From the NCBI RefSeq assembly GCF_052857255.1, contig NC_135497.1, forward strand, positions 198,378,355-198,442,354: DNA of 64,000 nucleotides. The letters are read 5' to 3'. How positions within the stretch are numbered: the first letter of the stretch is position 1; each line of letters begins with the position of its first letter. The stretch comes from Amblyomma americanum. Taxonomy: Eukaryota > Arthropoda > Arachnida > Ixodida > Ixodidae. Position numbers and translations under genes: made by a program. This document shows, in pieces, positions 35,874 to 48,799 of this stretch. Under the pieces are notes generated by a model. It was not told the DNA's origin, made no database searches, and saw nothing but the letters and a program-made list of their open reading frames with translations.

Positions 35874-38800
35874 GCCTCAAAAAGCGCACATTGCTCCTAA
35901 GAATGGCTTCAAGAACGTCCGAAAAATAGTAAAGCTGCGACACATTCAGAAACAAATTTCTGCAAGTGCTTGTTTTGCAACACTTTCTGTGTTATGTGTA
36001 AAAGTGCTCTGCTGTGTTTATATGCTATGTACTGCTGATGCACGCAGTATAGTATGCTGGCGCAATACAGGGCAAAACTACCGCCGTAAAGCGGGATATT
36101 TTCGGTTTGATGAATTGCCGGCAGGGAAGCAGACAGCAGTGAAGCTATATAAGGAAAGAAGCTGACCAGTCAGGTTCGCCATATTTCTCTATTAGGTGCA
36201 GGGATGGACATTGAAGGCCAGTAATGGAAGCCACACAAGTTAAAAGGGATATGGACGCAAAACGAAGTAAACGCAAGCTGATCGATCTGCCTGCCAAGCC
36301 TGACAGGTATGCCCTCCTGACAGATAGGCCGCTGCTACCAAAGTCAGCGCTGTCGTAACCCCGCGGAGTAGAATGAACGCCAAAGTGGCGACGTACGTGT
36401 CATACATTTTTCGTACTATAACCCGTGTTGCAATCATTGCGCAAAAAAAACGTTCTGATTTGCCGGTAAGAAATAATAAAATCTGACAAATTGATAAGAA
36501 AGGTTTGTTTCTGTTTTGAGAGAGCATTTACAAGAGTGACGTTTAAAAGGAATGACTACAAGGGTACAAAACACACAATAACAAACTACTTAAGGACACC
36601 GGGTAGGCTCAATACTTTCCGTCTAATTTAAGGCGCATTTGAGGCCCATTTTTCAGTAACCATACCATCTTTCCAATTCGGGCTTGTTTTATTTTATTCC
36701 CCATTCTCTCGTTTTTTGACAGAACCAAAACATCGACTTTGTAGTGAATATCTACGGTTTTGGGATTTTTTTTCAAAGTCGTAAATTTTGTCGCTGTTCT
36801 CAAAGATCAAAATTCTTCTAGAGTAGATTTACTGCATAAATGCCTACCATCCTAGTTCAGTAGCTTTGCATATCTATGCTGATAAACTCGAAAGGAAAGT
36901 CGAGCTTTTTATCTTTTCTTGTTTTTATGTTTTTCTAACAATTGGTGAAATATAACAAAAAATGACATTTTGAGATACTCAAAGTCGCACACAAAAACGC
37001 TTTTTCAATTCTTTGGCAGAAACAACATGCGCTCAAACTTCTATTTTGTAGTCGGTTGATATTTAATCAGTAACAGTGTCAGCATGGTGCTTATTTGCTT
37101 GTCAGTTCACTTCTGTAGGCTTCTTTGTGAACTGTTCTGCACCTCTCTCATCAAACAGCTCTCGGCGACGGTCCACTTCCCAAAACAAAATCATGATACA
37201 GCACCCACGTAGTATGCCAAATATCTTGGTATGACAACGGGAATATTATAGGACTAAACTCGAGTCATGTTGCTATCACTAAATATGAGCGCTGCGTCTA
37301 AAATGGTAATTCAGAAATGTCCACTGGAAGGAACATATTGTTTGCTGCGCAGTCCCTTGGTTATGTGGTGAAATGGCTCGTAAGTATGTTCCGTTCATCT
37401 GTACAGACACTTATTGGGAAGTTCTATTTGTGCAGTTGCTGGAAAGTTGACTTTACGGCGCGAAGAACTGATTTGAGCGGGTATTTGTACACAGAAGGTT
37501 AATTAATCATCTGGCTCTTGTGAGCCTACCGAGTGTCAAAGCTTTTTAAACGCAGCTCGCGACAGGCGTTGCTCTTGGTAGCAAACGTTGCGAAAATACG
37601 TGGCCCGAACAGGCTTATGCCAGTGTTCCAAGTTTTGGAACGTAAAGTAAAAGACAAATTTAAAAATAACCGCACAGGAGTGAAACAATCACGTGCCCCA
37701 CACTAAGTAAGGAAAGCGCGGAGAAAAACGCTCCAGTATTTATTAAAGCGAACATTGTGCCACTTTGCATCGTCTGACAGCTGTTAACGAACCAGCCCAG
37801 CTTTAAAAAATACCATGTTTTGCTTTTCACATTGTAATCTATAACTTAAATGTGCCTGAGTGTTCGCTCTATATAGATCCGGCTTGCTTGCTTGCCACTT
37901 GGTTTAAAAAAAACAGGCTTTCCTGGCTCTTCTTAAAGGCAGAGAAGCGTGCAAGCCCCTAAATAATGTTCAGGAATGTTTAGACATTCGATATTAGCAG
38001 AAAACCAAACTAGATTTTTTTCTCCTTTCAGCCTACCTTGTTGCACTACAATCTTTCGGTTTCAGTTATACGGTCTGGTTATTGATCTATGCCTGGTATC
38101 GTATCGTGCGTTTTTTTCCTAGCGGTAATCTTCCGGCCAAGGTCACAACTCTTATTTATGAATGGAACTGCTTACAAGTCACTGAAAATTGTTTTCAAAA
38201 GCGGAGCCTTCCTTAGACTGGTTTCAGAGATCCTCGCTGCACCATTCTCGTAGACGCGAGGTGCCGCTGACTGGGCACTGCATAGCTGGTGCAGCGGAAC
38301 GCACGCGCTGGACAGGGTCGAGCGCGTACGCGGGGCAACCACCGGACACGTTCATACCTTGCGTCTCTATAGAAGCGCCGGCAGGAATGCCTTAGAAGCA
38401 AGGAAACAGCTCCATGCGGTTTTAATTCTGTTTGGACACTTTCAAGCTGTCCCAAGAGCACAACGAAGGAACAAGAAGCGCTGGCACAAGAGGCATTCAT
38501 TGCTGCCACAGCAGCAACGCCTGCTAGCAAACAATACACTGAAGAACAGAGGTTGTCTGACTCCCCAGCAGGGTTGCGAGTGAGTGTTCCCCAACACTAG
38601 GGCATGGGAGACGCTCCGAGGCCGGACAGAACGAGCTCGAGGGATATGTTCCCATGAGGCTTCGCCTCGCTGACGGGGAGAGCGGAGCCGCGCCGAAACG
38701 TCCGAGCTCGAGGAGTTCCCGTGGCCAAAGAGTGAGAAGCTGTTTACTGATCGCCGTCAGAGGCACTACTGTTTCTGCGGCGCAATTTGATGGGTCACTG

Positions 38801-41800
38801 CGGGGAAACTAAACTTCAAGGGACGGCAGTCCGCACAAAATATAAAAACAGCCACAGATGAACCGAGTAAGTATTACATCAGCAGAATGGTGAGTTCTGA
38901 AACTAGTATCTCAACTAAAATGGGCCACTAGTTTCAGCAAAAATAAACCTAAGACACGAAACATGTTTAACGTGCCACCTAGCTGTTGCTTCGTGTGAAT
39001 CAACCGGCATAGTAAATTAAATGTAGCACAAGGAAGCAAAACTATTCTTTGTTCATGTTACTATAAACAAGCACTGGTGTGAGGAATGCAACATAAGAGC
39101 CGTAGTTTATTCAGCTGCCTTATTTTCTTCGGCACCTTTTCAGACGAGTTTCAGCGCATCCGCCATTTCTACCATGTTTCGCATGATAATGTGCGCAGCG
39201 TCATGAAATCTGTTCCTCCATATCTAAAGTAGCTGCTCTGCACAAATAGTGAAATGTTGGAACAACTTTAGAAAACGAAAGGCACGCGCAAGACTCGCCC
39301 ATTGCACACACACAAAGGATTGCCACAAGGTACGTATAGGACCCATGTCCTTAATTAATTTCAGGGAAGCTTTTATAGCACGTGACGCCAAAGTTGCATC
39401 ACGCCAGGTTCAGCGAACATTCGCCAGGTTAAGGCTACCCTCCACACTTCGAGGAGTAATGGAGCTTTTAATTAGCTGCCAAATGCTGTGAACATGCACA
39501 CGTATACTGTGTCGATGGTGGCGACGGTGTGAATGCTGAATATAGCCAGTGATATAAGAGGATACCTAATATGAGCTCATTTCTCAAGGTACTGCTTTAT
39601 GCCAATGTAAAGGCAGCACAATCATGAAATACACCCCTCTACATACATAAAAAAAACTGGCTTACGAGAATCTAGGAGCGTGTTTTAGACGAGGGGGGAT
39701 TATCCAAGTCTCACTTTCATCGCAGTTGAATCACGGTGCGGGGCATGCTCCTGGCAGCCGAAGAGTTCTTCGTGATTCGTTTGCATCGCTTAATCGCTTG
39801 AAGTTCTTCAATTCCACGATCGATCTCGTTTCGTCCAGTAATAAGCTGCAAAACGAGCAAGATATCCCAATCCCTAGGAAAAAGAGCGATATTTTTTTTA
39901 GAACAAAAAGGCACGGACTCCGGTTATTCTTGTGAACCAAATATGCACAGTATTCAAAGCTAGGTTTTCGGAATTTTGCTAAACACAAATGATGAGCACA
40001 GCGCGAAAATCATTTTTTCATGTTCGGTATGTGACGAAGTGAGCACAAAGAGAGAGGATATTTGCCGTGGTTAGTACCCTGAAATACTAAAATCGGTTAA
40101 AAAAATTTCAGTGGCAGCACTCAGCTTGATTTTATTAACGAAACCGTGAAGGCCAGAAAATTTTTAGGTGTCTTCATTAATACAAATTCTTGTAGCGCTC
40201 CCATGTTATGTTGTTTGTTTGCTATTCGCCTACAAACTTAAAAAATTAATCCACACAGTTTCACGTGCAAGAGATGATACGCGCCGCTAAACTACTCCCT
40301 GGTGTGATGGACATGTTGCATATGGCCTTTCTTCGATTATGCTAGCCTGGAGCGAAAGAAAAACGGTAATCAGCTACACCTGTTACTGTGCCAGCCGACA
40401 TATCAAACGCGATTCTCGAAAGCTGTGTCACATCGGAAGTAGTTTCGTGCCAACCGTCATAGTCCTGCAAGCGTAATTGCGTGGATTGAGTAGCTGATTT
40501 GGAGCCAAGTATGTAGTAGTGCAAGAGCTCTGTGGTAATAGTATCCCATGGAGCAGTCAACGAATGGGACCGACTCCAAATTTCCAATAAAAACTAACTA
40601 TCATCGATAAAAATTAACCATTTTAGTTAATTCGCAAGTTTCGATTACAATTATTACCCTTGGTGTCCGCCTTGCCGCTAAACCTACGTGAAAGAGCAGC
40701 TTTTTGGTATAGCAAATCTTTTTCTTCCAAAAATTACCAAACGCCAAATTTTAAAACTCCTGTATATTGTGCAGCAGAAATAAAACACACTCTAAACGAC
40801 AATTACCAAAAGTATAAGCTCTTAATTTACCTCCATAAAGCTTCAACCAACTTGGAAAGAAAGTCACAGGCAGTAGCAAATTCAAAGGAAACGAAAACGA
40901 GAAAGAACGAACCCTGTTTGTCTTGCACGTGCACTAGAAGTCTTAGTAAAGTTAGTTACATTTACATACTGATTCCGGCAGTGTACTGAAGAGGCGAATA
41001 GGTTACTCGATTAAACACAATTGAGAGATATACAGCATGAATACAGGACAGATAAATCCGCGCCTCTTCAAATGAAGGCTGCTGAAAAGAACACACAAAA
41101 TGAGGTTAGACAGCACAACTTTGTCTCACAGACGAAGGCCGTAGTTGAGTTAGAGTTAAGCCGGGAGGTTACCAGAACGATAAAGTTAGAGCTTGGTGAA
41201 GGTTTAATTGCCAGTGTACAGGCAACACTTTAAGAGAGCAACGTTCCTCTTCATAAACTGAGTCAACCGACAAAGCCACAGCATGCCGAGGGGGTTACAA
41301 TATCAAACAAGTTCTTTCGAACATTGGAATGTCACTTCCATCAAAGGTCATTCTCACGATGCTGCTTTGTGACAGAAGGGAATATTGCCAACAGCAACAA
41401 GATTAAAAGAACCTTCGAATGAAGCTTACAAAGAGCAACTTCAAATCGCTCATCAATTACCTGCTAGTACAAATGAAGCAACTGGAGATGCTACAGCGGC
41501 GAGGTTGTGGGCCACCTTGCATGGATAATGAAGAAACAACTGAGCTCGATACGCTGAATTTGGGGCAACCATGGCTGTGTGAAAACGGACACCGTGACAA
41601 CAGATGTCGCATGATCCACCTGCAATGGCAGTAGAAAATGGCCCAAAGGGAGACCAACGAGAACACACGCCTTGTTTGTAAAAATGTCCCGTCCGCTTGC
41701 GGGATCTATAAATGATCCGCTTAAATACAAAACCGATTTAGTTAACTCATTGCAGAAAGAAAACTACCAGTAGAAACGTAAGGTAGGCGTTTCCGTTGCC

Positions 41801-42069
41801 GCGTGTCGCAGGCGACTGCCAACTGGCGTGTGACTGAAAAGGGGAGGGACGCGCCGAAAGGACGGAAAAGACGCTTTTTGACTTGGGGACCGTCTCCTGC
41901 GTTTCGGTTCTTTCCACGAAACCACCCCATAATTTCCTTATTCCTTCCGTCCATTTAACTGCTTCAGACATAGCGCATACCATGCATCCCCCAAGTACTG
42001 CAAATTTTTTCTTTCTTTCTTCACAGCTAACTCCTCGCGTTGCAGCAGCGCGGCAGCCTTGAGATTAAA
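35874..42069. other. No supported gene (6.2 kb)
   Basis: No recognisable feature over a long stretch. CTTAAGGACACCGGGTAGG at 36591 looks like a TTAA-type element end, but no partner was found. Plus-strand frames at 40660-40989 (109 codons), 41021-41233 and 41419-41634 follow one another; none has a known motif and stops separate them. Confidence 0.35.
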
Positions 42070-42405
42070 AAAAACAGCGTTAAGGCTCCCGTTGGGCAGA
42101 ATATGCGGCGTCGTCACCGTCGGCCTCATCGGCGTTGTGAGCGAAGAATCCCCGGAGAAGCAACCTAGGTGGGCCACCGAGATCACGTGACCTTGTGGCG
42201 TCATCATAACTTGCCCACCGGAGTGTGAGCCAAATGACCACCTTGGCAGCTGACAGTTAAATTAATGATTGGTCACGGGAGCTTGCTCCGGCATAGCAAC
42301 TTGGGTCGCACAAGCCCCATCGGTGGCAGCACTCGCCATCGTAGGGCAGTGACACATCGCTTAACCTTTGCACCACTGCGCCAGGAGGGGTACGAGGACT
42401 CCCAG
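42070..42405 (-). repeat. Candidate tRNA-headed repeat
   Basis: On the minus strand it begins near 42405 with CCTGGCGCAGTGGTGCAAAG, which resembles a tRNA A box (GGCGCAGTGG, then GGTTAAGCG). The next 300 bp has no clear B box. A 14-nt piece (ACCTAGGTGGGCCA) recurs at about 11442. I remember a tick repeat with this head, but there is no second full copy in the window. Confidence 0.3.
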
Positions 42406-43324
42406 GGATCAATGACTGTACAGTCGAGAATGACCAAGTCTGCACATAAGGGCATCAACCCATGTCACGTCATATATTTAAGGCGGAACTTAAGTGTCCT
42501 CTCCAATTTTGTTTGCTACTGCCTAGCTATCTTGACTTTTCTTCTCCTGAAAGGTCTTCAGTGTGCAGTTTACAAAAATTAACAACGCGTTCTTGACGGT
42601 AAGCAGTAGGTAGACCTAAATCTGACTTCGTTCAGTGGGTATAGATATTAATTTTTCTGCGAATACCTACATTTTTTTTTGATTCAGTACGCACTCTGTT
42701 CTGGAGCACCAGCGCTGAGGCCGTGGCCTGATTCCGTGGTTCGACGCGGTTCAAACTGCGCGATCCTCAAACGAGGCAGCCTTCGCTAACTGCACCGCCG
42801 CGATTCTTGAAAAACCTTGGTACCTTTAGATTGTTTGTGGATTATGTCAGGGTAGGCACAAACAAGAGCATTGCCTTCTTCAGGAAGCTCCTTGTTGCAA
42901 AGCGCGAGAGCCGTCGCCATCTTCGCCTCGAGTTCAATGCGCTGAGTGAGCAGCGCAGCACGCTCTCTTTTTGCACCGTCCTTTTGTTGCGTCATATGAA
43001 ACGCCGTTGAATGGTAGCTCATTTTCGCTTGTCGTTCGACAACATGCTTTCAGAAAATTTTGTGCTCTAGATTGAACATAAACGAACGCTAGCGTAGCTT
43101 CCCAGTCGAAAAGAAACTTTATCGTCATCACAACGAACTTTTTGTAGTATTTTGGCCATAAAGTTGTAGTAACAGAAATTTTTGAGGCAAAAGAATTTTT
43201 CGTGTTACTGTGCTGTCTCTTTTCGTCGCGACAGACTTATACAGAAACATACTAGAAAAAAATATTACAGTAGTACAAAATTCTAGAATACTACAGAAAA
43301 ATTTGTCATTACAAAACATTCCGT
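42406..43324. other. No supported gene
   Basis: A minus-strand frame of 78 codons (42786-43022) has a Lys/Glu-rich helical stretch but no family signature. Nothing else is seen. Confidence 0.35.
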
Positions 43325-43335
43325 CGTATTTCCGG

Positions 43336-43572
43336 TAAGCCGCCGCGGATGCTCAGTGGTTATGGTGCTCTCCTGCTGGCCCGAAAGACGCGGGCTTGAT
43401 TCTGGCCCCGGTGGTCGAATTCCGATGGAGGTGAAATGCTAGAGGCCCGTGTACTGGGCGACGCCAGTGCATGTTAAAGAACACCAGGCGGTGGAATTTT
43501 TCTGAGGGCCTCCACTACAGCATCCCTCATAGCTTGAGTCGCTTTGGGACGTAAATATCATAAAGCATAAAC
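43336..43572 (+). mobile_element. Second-type tRNA-derived SINE, full length with TSD
   Basis: Head GCCGCCGCGGATGCTCAGTG, degraded B box (GGGCTTGATTCTGG), body GAGGCCCGTGTACTGGGCG and CATGTTAAAGAACACC, and 3' end CATAGCTTGAGTCGCTTTGG GACGT. The flanking CGTATTTCCGG (43325-43335) and CGTATTTTCGG (43573-43583) match at 10 of 11 positions and are the target-site duplication. This intact copy serves as the reference for the split copy at 11847-15116. Confidence 0.85.
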
Positions 43573-43583
43573 CGTATTTTCGG

Positions 43584-44603
43584 CGGTCCTTTTTCGACTG
43601 GGTTGTCTCTTAATATTTCCTAGCTTAAAAGCATTTCTACAATGAAGTACATTTTTAACTTTTCACCGCAACTCAAACATAGAGGAACTAGTAGACTGCT
43701 GATGGTCGCGGGGAGTTGCGCGATGCTATCACTGTATCTTGCATACTACTGCAACCTTAAGTTGTAAGTTGTAGTAGTTGCCTGTGCACTGTCGCGAGCG
43801 GCGGCAAGGCGTTTGGTAACACATATTATATGAACTCACGTTCCGATGTTGGGCCGTGGTTTTACGGCCAAGCGTTTGTTGTCTATTCAAACCCGACTTT
43901 TATACGTATAGATTGCGTTCCAGCAAATGTGGGCCAGAACTTGAAAAGAAAAAGACGTCGTTTGCGAGAATAAACTGACACGGTATTTTTTAACCGCGCA
44001 ATATACAATGCTGCTTAGGTTTTTATATGTGAGACGCTTTCAGTTCGGTGCTCTTATATTGTTTTTGTATCTAGCTCTGGATGTCGTCGCGCAACGTCCA
44101 GAAAAGAAAAGAACAGGACTGCAGCAAGAGAAGCGCGTGCGTTTCTTTGTAAGAAGCCGTATTTTAAAACTGGTAAGATATCGTAGAAGCAGAGGGATGA
44201 CACGCGCTGGTTGGTTAATCTTCGTTGCGTAGGATGGGAACAGTGCTAAGAAACGGGAGAGGAGAGGAGACAACTGCACTTACAACCAAATCATTTTTTG
44301 TTACAGGCTTGACATCATATATGGAGGAAACAGAGCGAGGACAAAATATTAGATCTAAGCTTACCGGCTTAGGCTTAGAGCATTAACCAAAGAAAGCTGA
44401 TTGGCATTAGTGGTCGAGTGGTCTGGAGTGGCAAGCCGGTTTTAGCGTCTATACGCTCACATGCATACTATGCCTTCTTCCGCTTGTGGTCCGCAGTTTG
44501 ATCACGTTCCCGGCACACTTCACGGACTCCAGAGCCAGCTTGCATTAAGCAAATAGTCTAGCTCCGACTGCTGTCTTATTCGCAGCCTAAACCTTCGTTG
44601 GTT
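43584..44603. other. No supported gene
   Basis: No recognised gene, RNA or repeat. The frame at 44008-44232 has no motif. Confidence 0.4.
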
Positions 44604-45030
44604 TCGAGGAATGGCGCATAACTGGCTCAGTGGGTCAGTGGACACCTCAATCGCGCTGTGATGTGGTGGTGGTGTCCACCCACTCATTGAGGTAGTTATG
44701 CGCCTTTTATTTTCTCAAAAGGAACGGTGGGTTTAGACCCCATTGGTTTTGAGGAAACGAAAGGCGCATAACTGGCTGGTCTTTTGATGAAAGGAAATGG
44801 TGCAGTAACGCTCACATTTTTAGATGGACACCTTAACTACAACCACAGCTGGCTTGGCGAGGAGGACAGGGAGGAAAGAAAAGACGCAGCACAGCGGTAG
44901 ATGTGGGGGGAGGCAGGATGGTGGGAGTGAAAGAAGAAAGAGAGAAAGAGGTGCTGCTGCTTGCCGCGACTGCGACGGAGCCCTCCACTACAGCACCTCT
45001 TTCTCCCTTTTTTTCACTCCTTCCTTTATC
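44604..45030. repeat. Head-to-head cluster of SINE-tail fragments forming palindromes
   Basis: Segments in alternating orientation resemble the 3' tail of the Ruka-type SINE (GGCGCA.....T...TC then GTGGACACCT). Minus: 44611-44660. Plus: 44668-44712. Minus: 44752-44832 and 44918-44956. Plus: 44980-45030. Two inverted repeats result: GGCGCATAACTGGCTCAGTG (about 44614) against its complement near 44707, and GGAGTGAAAGAAGAAAGAGA (44924-44956) against 44991-45020. Both could fold into hairpins. Confidence 0.6.
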
Positions 45031-45381
45031 ATTTCCCTCAAGAGGCTGTTCTGCGTCTTTTGGAAACTTCATGGCTGACTTCGACTGATGTTCTCAGCAC
45101 TGAAAACTCGTAAGTTGGTCTCCACGTATCCGACTTCGCAATAGCGTTATTATAAGTGAAATTCAACTTATATGGAGTTGGCAAAGTTATCTTCGGAAAA
45201 AACGTCACCAGATACCCACAATACACGGCAAAAAATTTCTTGAAACTCATTTAAGCAACATCTTGCGCAAGTATCCGGGTCCTTCAGGAAGGCCCCCGCT
45301 TCGGAAGCCCGGCGCTCTATGGAAGGTGCCGACAAATAATTGTGTTTGATAGTTTGACAATATCGTCCCATAGGGCTCCGC
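45031..45381. other. No supported gene
   Basis: Short spacer between SINE-derived segments; nothing recognised. Confidence 0.4.
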
Positions 45382-45500
45382 CCGCCGCGGTGTGGCTCAG
45401 TGGTTAGGCGCTCGGCTACTGAGCTAGAGTGTTCGAACCTGACCGCGGCGTCCGCGTTTCGATGGAGGCGAAACGCTAAAGGCGCCCGTGTCGCCGTCCA
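45382..45500 (+). mobile_element. Ruka-type SINE, head fragment
   Basis: GCCCGCCGCGGTGTGGCTCA and TGGTTAGGCGCTCGGCTACT form the A-box region (with a TG insertion). TGTTCGAACCTGACCGCGGC is the B-box region. GATGGAGGCGAAACGCTAAA starts the body. After GGCGCCCGTGT the sequence departs from the family, so the 3' two thirds are missing. Confidence 0.75.
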
Positions 45501-46012
45501 CGGGAGATAGTAAAAGGCGAGAGTATCTGTCGCTGGCTAATTTTGAGAAAAAAGAATGGCGCTTGAAGTGCTTCTTTCACGGTGGGCACCTCAAACAAAA
45601 AGCGTACCCTCTAATCGGGTTTTGGCGAGACTGGCTCCTTGTGCCGTTCGTTTGATCGAGTAGGCGATAAGTGACGCATTAACCTATCTTGCCATTGCAA
45701 ATTTGGCCTTGTGACGGCGGTATCTTGTAAACTACTCTGCAACGGCAATCAAAATACCACATCTGATGGTTCTTTCCTTCCCACAGGCTTCGTTTCGTTC
45801 TTCTTGGTTCATTCTATTGCACAATCGTCCCAATTTGTTCCGGGCAGAAAAAAGCAGTCTCACACCCACTTTGCTCACTTTTCTTCAGATCGTGCGAAAC
45901 TTTGTGCACGCCGTGTTTTTTTTTTTTTTTTGGGGGGGGGGGGGCGGTAGGAATCCCGATAAAGATGTTGAGCGCAGCGGATCGTTGCTCGCAGATTGTA
46001 AGACCCGCTCAC
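45501..46012. other. No supported gene; holds a T16-G13 run
   Basis: A run of 16 T (45916-45931) is followed at once by 13 G (45932-45944). No gene is seen. This run creates a Pro/Lys stretch in a minus-strand frame (45875-46411) that I reject as a gene. Confidence 0.5.
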
Positions 46013-46460
46013 CAACGTTAACCAGCCACCCACAGAAAAGACTGCATATATCCCATATGGGCGTAATGTTTCGCACAATCTCAAGAAGTAGGCGTGCGGA
46101 TATTTTTTCCGCCCAGAACTAGGAAGAAAGGCTGAGGGAAGAAACACCGGAAGAAATATGCTGGCTGCAGCTGCCAAGTGGTATACAAGATTCCGCTGTC
46201 GTGTGCAAAGTTTTGCATTGGTGAGGTAGAACGGTGCGTCAATGATAGCCTGTTGCAAGGAAGCAGACGGCTTAACGAGCCGGTCTCGCCGAAACCTGTT
46301 CATTGTGCTGAGTGCAAGGCTACGAGGCGTTTTCTTGAAAACACCACCATAATCGCCAAATTTAAAGGCAAGCGTGCTGGACTCATTACAGCGGCATACA
46401 ACATCCCGCAATTGTCAGTCACACGTCGATGTTTCTACTCCTCAGGAGTAAAAGTCCTCT
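46013..46460 (+). pseudogene. Penelope-like element remnant with GIY-YIG endonuclease domain
   Basis: Penelope-like elements end in a GIY-YIG nicking domain. The upstream part (46020-46095) reads PPTEKTAYIPYGRNVSHNLK and then a stop. About 60 codons later comes CSCQVVYKIPLSCAKFCIG (46160-46220): VYKIP stands for the GIY half and CIG for YIG (Tyr replaced by Cys). Then follow ERCVNDSLL, the HCAECKAT cysteine pair, FLENTTIIAKFKGKRAG, and ITAAYNIPQ, where the catalytic Glu (usually E.AY) is missing. Spacing and order fit the family. Frame changes, the stop and the lost residues show decay. No reverse transcriptase part was found upstream. Confidence 0.65.
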
Positions 46461-48799
46461 CGTCCAGGAGCTCCTCTCCCCTAGAATTCTACTTGCCCCC
46501 GAGTCATTTGCGGTCGCCTCGCAAGAGCGAGCAGCTACCGAATGAGAAAGACAGGTACATAACGAGCAAAGCGAAGCTACCACTGTGAAGAGGGACCTCT
46601 CAGAGCTGCCTGAAGGTAGGGTTACGTACGGAGGAGTTAATGGGTGACCATCTTTCAGCTTAAGGTGTCCAGTTGGAAACTTTTCGTAGGATTTATTCTC
46701 CAAGCACTGTTTATGTAAGGCGTACTTGAAAGTAAATTTTTTACGAGACAGAATGCCGAGGGAGCATTCTTCAAATGCGGCCATCGTTGTACTTAACCAT
46801 CAGCCAGTTCAAGGTGAAAAAAATACGAAGAATATGAATAGAGGCCAGCGATGGCAACACGGTGGCTTGAGCACCACATTATTTTGTTCGAAGGTTTGGC
46901 ATTTGGAGAATACACCTAGTTGCGATGCGTCTACGCTGATTACAGCTACGTGCCACTCAAAACAAAGTGCTGTTTTTTCAGCGTTGATGGGCAGAGGTTG
47001 TATTGTCGTTATGTCTTTTGTTGTTAGGAGAAACGTTTGAGGTAGGGCGCGTGGCTTTACATCCGAGAAGTAGCAATCGCACTGATATCTCCATTCCTCC
47101 TGTATCCAATGTCGTCGCAATGGGATATTGTTGTGAGAGCTCTAAAATGACCCTGAATATAACCTAAACACTAGGGCATCCGAACTGAACAATCCCGCTT
47201 CCCGGATGGTCCGCCGTTATTTCGAAGCTATTTATCGGCACATTCGGAGACAATGGCACCCACTCATAGTTTTAGTGCTCGGTAATAGCCGCTGCCATTA
47301 CAATCGAACACTGACCGCTTCTTCTTGTAAGAATGGCTTTGTGGATTGGGTCTGATGGGTGTATTACCACTGCCGTGAAGAGAGCAGAATGACATATTTA
47401 AAGTTGCTTCGGGCCCGTACTAGTAGAACCGAGGATCATATTTATCCCTTTACGGGAGGACTAGCGATGTGAAGACAATACGGAAGTTCTGCGGAAATTG
47501 TCATGTGATTACGTGTTTTATGCAGTGAGCCGTCAATCCAATGGTCCCGCTGTAAATACGCTTTACAGAAGCCAGACGCTCGTAAAAGAAGCTCGTCGAG
47601 GTTAAGGTTTTCCGGCTGGTCTACAAAGGCGATAACGCCCATCACGCGAGTAAAAATGTCGTTCTTTTTTCTTTTTAACCAGCTAGTGAATTTCTTGGGA
47701 AACTGCGAACATTTTCAACCTCATCCTTCACCTTACGTTACCTCTCATCTTGGACATAGTGGGCCGCTATTCAGAATATTTGTTATTGTATCATCTTGAC
47801 TTCCCATTGCCTTAATCCGTGCAAAAATCACGCTTCTTTGAACAGCCCAAAAACAGGACGGATTCCAGCATGTAGCCTAAGGTATTCCAGAAAAATAAGG
47901 AGAAAAACTGGAACTGAAACCGTATGTTTTCCCGAAACCGAAACCGGAACCACAACCGAACCGAACTCTTATGTTTTTCGCTTCCCTTGAACTGAACCCG
48001 AGCCGGAGTGATTCAGAGGAACCTGTTCCGAACCGGTGCGGCGCAGGTTCCAGGTTCACTTTTCGTGCAGCATAGCATATTTAAAAAAAAAAAATCTGGC
48101 AGATTATCGTGCATCTTTATCCACCGAGAGTTGCGCTGGGCAGTGGAAAAAATGGCAAGCAGTCCATGCGATAAACAAAAAAAAAAAACAGAAGAAAAAT
48201 GGCGGCTAGGAAACACACTATGCGCTTCCATAATGCGCATTCAGTAAGCCTAGAATATTTACAACAGACCGATGGCAAAACTTGAGTTTAAGGGAGTCTC
48301 CAACGGACATGTGGAAAACTGATCATCTCCCTTTGTTCTCTCCCCTTTCTATCTCTCAATCCGTTCAACTTCCCACGTGTAGGGTAGAATACCGGGCGCT
48401 GCCTAGTTAACCGCCCTGCCTTTCCGTTTGTCTTCCTCTCTCTCTCTTGAGGGGTACTCAAATTTTCAGATTCGGCGGTGCTCTATGATTAGTCCCCTAG
48501 TGGTCACATGGCGCTTACGACGTCACGAGACTCACGAGAAATCAGGGAGTTTCGTGGCAGATAAGCCGGGAATTTTTTGTGAGACAACATAAACGATATT
48601 GCACTAAAAGGAGAACATGGACATGTGATCATGCAATGTTAAACAGCAACTTTGCGTTTCAGGTCCGCTTTTGTCCTTGACGTCTGCAGTTTCACCCTTG
48701 TATCTTTTCGGTTTTGTATCAGATCATTAGCGTTGGCACTGAAGTTGGTTCTTTGATGTCCAAGTCTGATGATATCTTGGATTGACGTCATGGGATGAC
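46461..48799. other. No supported gene
   Basis: Unassigned, 2.3 kb. Minus-strand frame 46809-47120 (103 codons) has no motif. The part at 47895-48060 is a degenerate GAACC-type repeat. Confidence 0.35.
47895..48060. repeat. Degenerate GAACC/CCGAAC repeat
   Basis: Repeated motifs such as GAACTGAAACC, CGAAACCGAAACCGGAACC, ACCGAACCGAACTC and GAACCTGTTCCGAACCGG. Units are not of constant length. It gives a Gly/Phe/Ser-rich minus-strand frame without meaning. Confidence 0.65.

Noticed and set aside
40660..41634. Series of plus-strand frames as a possible retroelement gag
   Set aside because: Stops separate the frames and no zinc knuckle, protease or RT motif follows.
45875..46411. 178-codon minus-strand frame, longest on that strand in the area
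   Set aside because: It is antisense to the Penelope-like GIY-YIG remnant and takes its Pro/Lys end from a T16-G13 run.
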